From Flavobacteriales bacterium (GTDB lineage: Bacteria > Bacteroidota > Bacteroidia > Flavobacteriales_D > Crocinitomicaceae): a stretch of 35,019 nt of DNA. The stretch is taken from NCBI GenBank assembly GCA_947500755.1, contig CANMTO010000027.1, positions 1 through 35,019 of the forward strand, in the 5' to 3' direction. This document shows, piece by piece, positions 17,432 to 24,383 of the stretch (position 1 is its first letter; each line of letters begins with the position of its first letter). Position numbers and translations under genes: made by a program. The notes beneath the pieces were generated by a model that was not told the origin of the DNA, did not search any database, and worked only from the letters and a program-made list of their open reading frames with translations.

Positions 17432-19365
17432 AAAATCAAATGTTCTATGGCCTTTTGTTGCTTTGTTCGGGTCTCAATGCGCAAACTTCAGGAAATCCAA
17501 AACCGTATCCATTTTATAGTGATACTAATCGCACAGTTAAAGAGGTAAGTGTTTATGGAAAAGGCATTGCAAGCAATTATAATGATCGTACCTCAAGCAT
17601 TCAGCTTATTAACACAGTACAGAATCGCGATTTACCGATTCGTTCTGTAAACGAAGCGTTATCCTTTGTTCCTGGACTAGATTTTCGTCAACGCGGTGTA
17701 CAAGGCATACAAGGAGATTTGAGTATCCGCGGTGGAGGTTTCGATCAAAATTTAATTTTGATCAATGGCTTTAAATTAGTGGATCCGCAAACAGGACATC
17801 ACGCCCTGAATCTTCCAGTGCTTTTAACCAATGTATCGAGTATTGAAGTTTACAAAGGCTCGGGAACTCGGGTTTTTGGTCAAAATGCCATGACGGGTGC
17901 TGTGAATTTTGTGACCGCACCCAATGCATTGCATGGAATCAATGCGCAAGGATTTGGAGCAAGTTTTGGCGGTATTGGAACGCAATTTACAGTGAATGCT
18001 CCCTTGAAATCGTTTAGACAATCGTTTTCTGCAGGGCTAGATAAAAGCAATGGGTATTGGTATAATTCTGATTTTTTAAATCAACAGTTTTTTTATGATG
18101 CCGTTTTACCGCTTGGTAAGGTACATGAGATAAAAGCAATTGCAGGTTACACTGACCGTGCCTTTGGTGCGAATGGATACTATACCAACTTCTTTCCTGA
18201 TCAATGGGAGTCTACGCAAATGGCGATTACCGGTCTTTCTCATCAATTAAAGATGACCAACTTAACCTTATTAACGAAAGCTTCCATTAGAACGCATCGG
18301 GATGAATTTAGATTGAAACGCTTTGACCCTTCATTTTACACGAATAAACATTGGTCGGACGTATTGACTTTGGAAGAAACCGCACAGTATAAATCAGCAT
18401 TGGGAGTAACGGGAGCCGGTGCTGAATACCGCGCCGAGTCCTTAGAAAGTTCGAACCTTGGGTCACGTGAACGTTCCTATATATCAGGGTTTTTAGACCA
18501 TAAGGTGACCTTATTGAATGAAAAACTTACACTCATTGCGAATGTACATTATTTCAATTTATCCATGAATAACCAAGTTTATCAAAAGATATTACCGGGT
18601 ATTGAAGGTGCATTTAATCCAGGTTCCCGTCGTTTGCTTATTCCTGTGAAAATATACGCAAATATTGGTCAAAGCTACCGTGCGCCAACCTACACGGATT
18701 TGTTTTATCAAGATTATTCCAACGTTGGGAATCCGGATCTTCAACCGGAATATGCTACGAATGCCGAGTTGGGGATGGTTTGGAATGTGACTTGGGGGAC
18801 AATGGTTTCTGGCAGTGCAGAACGCTTTAAATCGAAATTAGGAGTTGAAGCTTCCGTTTATCGTCGGAATACAACGAATATGATTGATTGGGTAAGAAGT
18901 ACTACGAGTAGTCCGAATCCTTGGACCCCAGTTAATTTGGCCAATGTGATATTTACCGGGTTTGAAAGCAGTATAAACTATCGTTGGAATGGAAATGGCC
19001 GCATTATGATTCGTGAATTATCGTTGGGGTATAATTATTTAGATGCATCGCATCAATTTGCAGATCCCTTACAGCAAACGCAATCCAGGTATGCATTTTC
19101 TGGTATGAGAAATCAATTAATTACAAAGCTAAGCATGAATATCACCCATTGGGTATATGCTACCGTGGCGTACCGTGGAGTGGACCGTGTTGGAGGGAAT
19201 GCATATTCCCTGGTGGATGCGAAACTCACGGTTAATCCATCGCGTAATTTTTCCGTTTTTCTAGAGGGTAACAACCTCTTTAATACCGATTACATTGAAG
19301 CGGGTTATGTGCAAATGCCGGGACGTTGGTTCAAGGTAGGCGTACAGGTCAAGTTTTATGAGTAG
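17428..19365 (+). CDS. TonB-dependent outer-membrane receptor, BtuB-like
   Basis: Such receptors take up large or scarce ligands across the outer membrane using TonB energy. The 645 residues show a Sec signal peptide (residues 1-19), a TonB-box-like VKEVSVYGK near 38-46, a plug with the conserved IRGGGFDQNLILINGFKL and SSIEVYKGSGTRVFGQNAM blocks, and a long beta-barrel with alternating aromatic strands ending in FKVGVQVKFYE. The compact size without an N-terminal carboxypeptidase-regulatory domain and without a SusD partner sets it apart from SusC polysaccharide importers. The ligand is unknown; the 4-base overlap with the beta-mannosidase gene suggests a glycan or glycopeptide, although cobalamin- or siderophore-type ligands are possible. 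Its 3' end overlaps the convergent deacetylase-like gene by 10 bases. Confidence 0.92.
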   Translation: MKNQMFYGLLLLCSGLNAQTSGNPKPYPFYSDTNRTVKEVSVYGKGIASNYNDRTSSIQLINTVQNRDLPIRSVNEALSFVPGLDFRQRGVQGIQGDLSIRGGGFDQNLILINGFKLVDPQTGHHALNLPVLLTNVSSIEVYKGSGTRVFGQNAMTGAVNFVTAPNALHGINAQGFGASFGGIGTQFTVNAPLKSFRQSFSAGLDKSNGYWYNSDFLNQQFFYDAVLPLGKVHEIKAIAGYTDRAFGANGYYTNFFPDQWESTQMAITGLSHQLKMTNLTLLTKASIRTHRDEFRLKRFDPSFYTNKHWSDVLTLEETAQYKSALGVTGAGAEYRAESLESSNLGSRERSYISGFLDHKVTLLNEKLTLIANVHYFNLSMNNQVYQKILPGIEGAFNPGSRRLLIPVKIYANIGQSYRAPTYTDLFYQDYSNVGNPDLQPEYATNAELGMVWNVTWGTMVSGSAERFKSKLGVEASVYRRNTTNMIDWVRSTTSSPNPWTPVNLANVIFTGFESSINYRWNGNGRIMIRELSLGYNYLDASHQFADPLQQTQSRYAFSGMRNQLITKLSMNITHWVYATVAYRGVDRVGGNAYSLVDAKLTVNPSRNFSVFLEGNNLFNTDYIEAGYVQMPGRWFKVGVQVKFYE

Positions 19366-20621
19366 GAAATACTCTCTTCAAATACTGGCTCCCAGCCCTT
19401 CCAATGATGCTTGAAACCCAGCGTTTCATTGTGCCAGATAAAGGAGAAGGTTCCGCCGTATTGTTTAACCAGTGCTTTTAGCGTAGTAACTTCCTCAATT
19501 GCTTGAATCGGTGATAGGTTCATGTATTCATTCAAGGTGCCGTCCATATAGCAAAATGGCTGTAATTGCAATGAAGTTATTTCGTTGGTTTTTAAATTAA
19601 ACCAAGGGGTTTGACGAGCGGTTCCCATCCGAAATCCAGTAGTTTCGGCGTATCCCATGGTGTAATCTATTTGAATATTTTGTTCAATTAAATTATTGTA
19701 AGTATCAGGTATTGAAAGTCTTAGGAAGTGTTGCCTACTGGTTTTAATTTCTTTTTTCGTTAACCCTGTTAGGCGATGAATTTCAAGCGCTAGGTTGGTC
19801 CCATTCGTATAGGTATCGTATCCGGGATGTATTCCGATTTCACATGTCGATGCTAGCTTGGTAATGATCTCACCTTGTTGAGGATTCGTATAGCTTAGAT
19901 TTTTATTAAACGCTCCAAAATCAGCAAGCAGCCAAAAACAGCGTGTTTCAGGATATAGTTGAGCGATTCTTGAAATGTGGTCAAAGGTATCAAAGGGATC
20001 TTTTCGTTTTTGAAAAAGCACCTGAATACGGTCTTTAACCCGATTAATGCGACCCTTGCTGAGATCTTTCAGGATTCCAGCGATCGTTCGAAACGTGCCT
20101 TTCCCTTTATATGCAAATGTGGAGTCTATGTCAACGGTGGGTTGAATGTTAAATTCTGAGTCAGGGGCCGAGTTTATACCAATAAATTTCAAAAGATTAA
20201 GCGCCCAGCGGTCACAAATGGGTTCGTGTAGCCAACCAAAAACCGATTGTATGCTGCATAAGGCAGGAAAACGGTCATGTGCATCTCGTTCAACCTTCCA
20301 ATATTCTTCATAGCGAGACAATACAAAAAAGATGGATGCAACAAGGTCCGGACATTCATTAAAGGACATGAATTCGATATCATCCTTTGTTACTTTATCC
20401 AGCGAAATCTGATGAATCTCTTGATCAAATAACAAGGAGCAAGGAACAAGGGTCGGGACATCCGGAATCGTGTGCGTCGAATAATTGAATTTTTGCTGGT
20501 TTGAATTGCAGAAGTAGGTCAGGTCGGAGGTAAACTCATACCTCAAGCCACGGGCATTAAACACAAAATCGAATGTGTACGTGAGTCGCTTGGTGAGTTT
20601 TTCAACAAATATCAGTGTCAT
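19356..20621 (-). CDS. Polysaccharide deacetylase-like protein with extra N-terminal domain
   Basis: The C-terminal half (about residues 160-400) resembles the NodB/CE4 deacetylase fold: motif 1 PTVDIDSTFAYKG with Asp164 and Asp166, a motif 2-like EIGIHPGYDTY with His265, and the closing SFIWHNETLG with His397. Canonical motif 2 is H-x3-H; here the second histidine position is Asp269, so metal binding may differ. The first 150 residues form a separate domain with an FNECPDLVASIFFVLSRYEEY helix, as in the DUF7033-type proteins of Bacteroidota. No signal peptide is seen, so it is probably cytoplasmic or associates with sugar-nucleotide metabolism. It overlaps wecB by 4 bases, pointing to surface-polysaccharide synthesis. 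Substrate and activity are unproven. Confidence 0.75.
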   Translation of the reverse strand: MTLIFVEKLTKRLTYTFDFVFNARGLRYEFTSDLTYFCNSNQQKFNYSTHTIPDVPTLVPCSLLFDQEIHQISLDKVTKDDIEFMSFNECPDLVASIFFVLSRYEEYWKVERDAHDRFPALCSIQSVFGWLHEPICDRWALNLLKFIGINSAPDSEFNIQPTVDIDSTFAYKGKGTFRTIAGILKDLSKGRINRVKDRIQVLFQKRKDPFDTFDHISRIAQLYPETRCFWLLADFGAFNKNLSYTNPQQGEIITKLASTCEIGIHPGYDTYTNGTNLALEIHRLTGLTKKEIKTSRQHFLRLSIPDTYNNLIEQNIQIDYTMGYAETTGFRMGTARQTPWFNLKTNEITSLQLQPFCYMDGTLNEYMNLSPIQAIEEVTTLKALVKQYGGTFSFIWHNETLGFKHHWKGWEPVFEESISYS

Positions 20622-21760
20622 AAATGTTCAATCATCAAACGACAAATTTCTTCGGAAGCATGTCCGTCACCAAAAAACGGGGGATAGGTGTAATCTTTTT
20701 TAGTTGTTAACTGATGGTAAGCCTCAATGAGTTTCTTTTCGTCAGAACCTACCAGTAGGGCGTTTCCATTTTCGACAATTTCTACCCATTCAGTTTGTTC
20801 CCTAAGAATGATGCAAGGTTTTTTAAAGAAAAAGGCTTCTTTTTGTACGCCTCCACTGTCGGTAATTACGAGGCTACAGGTGTTTTCTAGCGAAATCATG
20901 TCTAGGAATCCAGCCGGGTCAATCACTTGAATTCCCGGGTTTAGCTGTAATTCTTCTGCTAAAACGGGATCTAAGAGTTCCGTCATTTTCTTACGTGTTC
21001 TTGGATGCAAGGGCAATACAATCGCTTGGTTTGAAATCCGTTGAATTTGCAATAAGCCCCGAATAATTTGATTTAAATGTTCGGGGTTGTCCGTGTTAGA
21101 ATCGCGGTGAATGGTGCAAAGGATAAACCCTCCGGGAGTGAGTTGTAGCTTTTCAAGCAGCCCTTGTTTTTCATTTGCAATACTCGAAAAATACATGCTG
21201 TTATCAAACATGATGTCACCCGTTTTGAAAACCAGCGGATGATCAATGGATGCCTTGGAATGAGTTGTCGTGCTAAATCCTTCCTTTATTAGATTGGTTA
21301 TTCCTTGGTTGGTTGGTGAAAAGAGTAGGGTAGAACAATGATCACAGGTAATTCTGTTGATTTCTTCGGGCATGGATTTGTTGTATGATCGCAATCCAGC
21401 TTCAATGTGAACGACAGGGATGTGGATTTTAGAAGCGGCAAGGGCTCCGGCCAAGGTAGAATTGGTATCGCCGTATACGAGCAAGGCATCTGGCATTTCC
21501 TTGAGTAAGATGGCTTCAATACCTTCCATCATTTTTGCGGTTTGAACCCCATGGTTTCCACTTCCTACCGAAAGGTTGTAGTTGGCTGTAGGAATCCCCA
21601 TTTCGGTAAAGAAAATGGCAGACATGTTGTCATCATAATGTTGCCCAGTATGTACAATTACTTCGGTGATTTGGTCTTTGAAATGCGTATGAATTGCCCG
21701 ACTAATCGCCGCAGCTTTAATGATTTGTGGGCGAGCTCCAATAATTGTAACGATTTTCAT
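20618..21760 (-). CDS. wecB: UDP-N-acetylglucosamine 2-epimerase (non-hydrolysing)
   Basis: The enzyme interconverts UDP-GlcNAc and UDP-ManNAc for surface polysaccharides. The 380 residues show the GT-B-like fold and family blocks: GARPQIIKA (8-16), HTGQHYDDNMS (37-47), VYGDTNSTLAG, HIEAGLRS, PEEINR, CTIHRDSNTDNP and the C-terminal TDSGGVQKEAFFFKKP followed by REQTEW. Related enzymes act on UDP-diacetamido-uronic acids, so the precise sugar is not certain. It overlaps radC by 4 bases on its 5' side and the deacetylase-like gene by 4 bases on its 3' side. No other polysaccharide genes are present in the window. Confidence 0.9.
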   Translation of the reverse strand: MKIVTIIGARPQIIKAAAISRAIHTHFKDQITEVIVHTGQHYDDNMSAIFFTEMGIPTANYNLSVGSGNHGVQTAKMMEGIEAILLKEMPDALLVYGDTNSTLAGALAASKIHIPVVHIEAGLRSYNKSMPEEINRITCDHCSTLLFSPTNQGITNLIKEGFSTTTHSKASIDHPLVFKTGDIMFDNSMYFSSIANEKQGLLEKLQLTPGGFILCTIHRDSNTDNPEHLNQIIRGLLQIQRISNQAIVLPLHPRTRKKMTELLDPVLAEELQLNPGIQVIDPAGFLDMISLENTCSLVITDSGGVQKEAFFFKKPCIILREQTEWVEIVENGNALLVGSDEKKLIEAYHQLTTKKDYTYPPFFGDGHASEEICRLMIEHL

Positions 21761-22443
21761 TCCTGATCTAATAAGCCTTCATCGGCGAAGCTAAAGTAGC
21801 CAAAATCGCTGTAAATGATGTGGTCTAGAATAGGTAAATCAATGAATTTTCCAAATTTTCGATAGTTCATGGTAAGTCGAATGTCTTGTTCACTGGGCTT
21901 GGGATTGCCGCTTGGGTGATTGTGACAAAGAATTATTGCAGTAGCTTTATACTCGAAGGCTAATTTGAACAAAACTCTTCCGTCGGCCACCGTTCCTGTA
22001 ATTCCACCGCGAGAAAGGCGATGCGCGTGCAATATTTCATTGTTGTTATTGAGTAAGAGAATTAAAAACTCTTCATGTGTAAGCAGCGAAAAAGTGCGCT
22101 TGGCAAATCGATACACATCCCTTGAATTACGGATGATTTTACCTTGCACGGGGGAATGAGCTGAAAATCGTCTTCCCAATTCAAAGGCGGCCAGCAGGGT
22201 GGATGCTTTTGCCGGACCAATGCCTTGAAAACGAGTCAGGGTATCTTGGGTGACGCCAAAAAGTCGGCTTAAATCATTTTTGGAATAGACTAGTAGTTCT
22301 TGAGCCAATTCTTTCGCATTTTTCTGATGTGATCCTTTGCCAAGGAGTAATGCAATAAGTTCTGAGTCTGTGAGGTTTCGAACACCTTGAGCAATTAGTT
22401 TGTTTCTTGGTTGATCGGAGGAGGGTAGTTGTAGTATGCGCAT
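21757..22443 (-). CDS. radC: RadC family protein (JAB/MPN domain)
   Basis: The 228 residues hold an N-terminal helix-hairpin-helix region (FQGIGPAKASTLLAAFELGRR, about 72-92) and a C-terminal JAMM-type metalloprotein core with His174, His176 and Asp187 in CHNHPSGNPKPSEQD. Despite the historic name a direct role in DNA repair is not established, and the JAMM motif suggests a metal-dependent hydrolase. It is a complete chromosomal-type RadC, not the short plasmid form. It is the first gene of the radC-wecB-deacetylase run, joined by ATGA overlaps. No clear TAnnTTTG promoter is visible in the 51 bases upstream. Confidence 0.93.
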   Translation of the reverse strand: MRILQLPSSDQPRNKLIAQGVRNLTDSELIALLLGKGSHQKNAKELAQELLVYSKNDLSRLFGVTQDTLTRFQGIGPAKASTLLAAFELGRRFSAHSPVQGKIIRNSRDVYRFAKRTFSLLTHEEFLILLLNNNNEILHAHRLSRGGITGTVADGRVLFKLAFEYKATAIILCHNHPSGNPKPSEQDIRLTMNYRKFGKFIDLPILDHIIYSDFGYFSFADEGLLDQE

Positions 22444-22445
22444 AT

Positions 22446-22470
22446 AAAAAGCAGTGTCAATAACGCTGCT
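22446..22470 (-). terminator. Candidate terminator after gcvT
   Basis: On the minus strand AGCAG and CTGCT pair, with one mismatch and then two more pairs inside, followed by TTTTTATAT. It lies just past the gcvT stop (22495) and runs up to the radC start codon. The stem is short, so efficiency is uncertain. Confidence 0.42.
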
Positions 22471-22494
22471 CTTTATACTTTCGTATGCAATGAA

Positions 22495-23577
22495 CTATTT
22501 TTTATAAAATGGTAGCTTAACTACTTTTGCTAATACGCCTTTATCTCTGATTTCAACGTAGATTTCGGAATCTAAACTGACATGAGCAAGATCAACATAA
22601 CCTAATCCTATGGCTATTTTCATAGTAGGAGACATGGTTCCTGAACTTACTTTTCCGATCACCTTGTTTTGTCCATCAAGAATGCGATAGTCATGTCGAG
22701 GTATACCCCGTTCAATCATTTCAAACGCTACTAATTTACGTGTAACCCCGTGTTCTTTTTGAGATTTAAGTGTTTCAGAATCCACAAAGTCTTTGGTGAA
22801 TTTAGTAATCCAACCTAAGCCAGCCTCAATCGGTGAAGTGGAATCATCGATATCATTTCCATACAGGCAAAACCCCATTTCCAAGCGCAAGGTATCTCTT
22901 GCCGCTAATCCAATCGGTTTAATGCCATAGGATTTTCCCGCTTCGAATACGGCATCCCATACAGCAACTGCAACTTCGTTCGGTACATAAATTTCAAAAC
23001 CTCCAGAACCGGTATATCCAGTGGCTGAAATAAAGATATTCTGTTGTCCAGCGAAGGTTCCTTTGGTGAAGGTATAATATCCCATGTCGGATAAGTTTAC
23101 CGCTGTTAGGGATTGCATCGCCTCAGCAGCCTTTGGGCCTTGAATAGCTAACAACGAATAGGCATCGGAAGCATTTTCCATCTCCACGCCCGCCGTATTG
23201 TGCGAAGAAATCCAGTTCCAATCTTTTTCAATATTTGATGCATTTACCACCAGTAAGTACTCCTCTTGACTAATTCTGTAAATGATCAAATCATCTACAA
23301 TTCCGCCTTTTCCATTTGGCATACAGCTGTATTGGGCTTTCCCATCAAAAAGTACGGATGCATCATTCGTCGTTACGCGTTGGATTAAATCCAAGGCTTT
23401 TGGTCCCCTAAGGAAAAATTCTCCCATGTGCGACACGTCAAACACACCAACCCCTGTTCGAACGGTTTCATGTTCAGCATTTACTCCTTCATATTGTACG
23501 GGCATATTGTATCCAGCGAAAGGAACCATTTTTGCATTCGCATCGAGGTGTTTTTGAAGTAGGGCAGTGTTTTTCAT
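22495..23577 (-). CDS. gcvT: Aminomethyltransferase (glycine cleavage system T protein)
   Basis: GcvT transfers the methylene group from the aminomethyl-lipoyl H protein to tetrahydrofolate and releases ammonia. The 360 residues fit the family. The conserved [11 protein letters not shown] block holds the catalytic Asp pair at 95-96, and [20 protein letters not shown] and [15 protein letters not shown] are further family signatures. The gcvH and gcvP genes are not in the window. It begins 2 bases after the efp stop, so the two form a unit transcribed from the efp promoter. Confidence 0.96.
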   Translation of the reverse strand: MKNTALLQKHLDANAKMVPFAGYNMPVQYEGVNAEHETVRTGVGVFDVSHMGEFFLRGPKALDLIQRVTTNDASVLFDGKAQYSCMPNGKGGIVDDLIIYRISQEEYLLVVNASNIEKDWNWISSHNTAGVEMENASDAYSLLAIQGPKAAEAMQSLTAVNLSDMGYYTFTKGTFAGQQNIFISATGYTGSGGFEIYVPNEVAVAVWDAVFEAGKSYGIKPIGLAARDTLRLEMGFCLYGNDIDDSTSPIEAGLGWITKFTKDFVDSETLKSQKEHGVTRKLVAFEMIERGIPRHDYRILDGQNKVIGKVSSGTMSPTMKIAIGLGYVDLAHVSLDSEIYVEIRDKGVLAKVVKLPFYKK

Positions 23578-23579
23578 GC

Positions 23580-24146
23580 TTATTTTTTAACGCGTTCTAC
23601 ATAAATGCCAGTTCGTGTATCAATTTTAATAATTTCCCCATTATCAATGAATAGCGGCACCTTTACTTCGGCTCCGGAAGCGATGGTTGCTAGTTTCATT
23701 GAATTCGTGGCGGTATCTCCTTTAACACCAGGTTCCGTGTAGGTAACTTCTGAAATAATATACATCGGTAAATCTACTACGAGTGGCGTTTCTTCTTCAG
23801 CGTGAAAAAGAATGTTGACCACCATTCCTTCTTGAAGGAAAAGTGGCTTCTCAACCATTTTTGCCGGAATATTTATTTGTTCGAAGGATTCATTATTCAT
23901 GAATACATAGTCAGTACTTTCTTGATAAAGGTATTGATGCTCCCGGTTTTCAATACGCACAGGTTCGATTTTATGCCCTGCAGAAAAGGTATGATCTAAG
24001 ACCCTGCCTGATTCGATTTGACGCATTTTTGTGCGCACAAATGCAGGACCTTTTCCTGGTTTAACATGTTGAAATTCAATGATTTGAAATAGTTTATCGT
24101 TGTGCTTGATACACAATCCGTTGCGGATATCTGCGGTATTTGCCAT
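23580..24146 (-). CDS. efp: Translation elongation factor P
   Basis: EF-P relieves ribosome stalling at polyproline stretches. The 188 residues show all three beta-barrel domains: the N-terminal KOW-like domain with loop KPGKGPAF, and the C-terminal OB domains ending in [23 protein letters not shown]. Lys32 in that loop corresponds to modified Lys34 of E. coli. No epmA/epmB-like modification genes are in the window, so the modification state cannot be judged. The YeiP paralogue is less likely because the loop keeps KPGKGPA with the tip Lys. It heads the efp-gcvT pair. Confidence 0.96.
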   Translation of the reverse strand: MANTADIRNGLCIKHNDKLFQIIEFQHVKPGKGPAFVRTKMRQIESGRVLDHTFSAGHKIEPVRIENREHQYLYQESTDYVFMNNESFEQINIPAKMVEKPLFLQEGMVVNILFHAEEETPLVVDLPMYIISEVTYTEPGVKGDTATNSMKLATIASGAEVKVPLFIDNGEIIKIDTRTGIYVERVKK

Positions 24147-24168
24147 AAATTCTCGTTAAAATTGAAAG

Positions 24169-24176
24169 CAAAGATA
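24169..24176 (-). promoter_or_regulatory. Candidate efp promoter, -7 element TATCTTTG
   Basis: Exact match to TAnnTTTG on the minus strand, 22 bases before the efp ATG. A TTG at 24188-24190 is only 11 bases upstream, too close for a standard -33 element, so only the -7 part is supported. Confidence 0.48.
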
Positions 24177-24219
24177 ATGAAAAAGTCAACGTTGCGCTGT
24201 CCATTTATTAGCTCCGGTT

Positions 24220-24383
24220 TAATGTGTTGTTTTTAATAGGCATTCCGTAACTGATATATTCTTTAGCTTCTGGCAGTGTATTCTTTAAGTGTTGATTTAT
24301 TCCTTCAGCCGAATAGGAAGTATGTACCCTAAGGGTTCTTTGAGCGATTCAATATACGTTTCTATCTCAGTCTTGTCTCGCGA
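24220..24383 (-). pseudogene. Decayed remnant of a DUF1801/YdhG-like gene
   Basis: The 237-base gap between the RluA-like stop and efp is not plain spacer. On the minus strand, directly after the RluA-like stop and in the same frame, it encodes TEIETYIESLKEPL. After a shift of frame it continues with SAEGINQHLKNTLPEAKEYISYGMPIK before a stop. The pieces are in the order expected for the N-terminal 45 residues of DUF1801 proteins, whose hallmark is a PEAEEx-ISYGMP-type block. There is no ATG and the rest of the domain (about 70 residues) is missing. I read this as a truncated, frameshifted pseudogene. The match is from memory of the family, not from a search. Confidence 0.6.
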
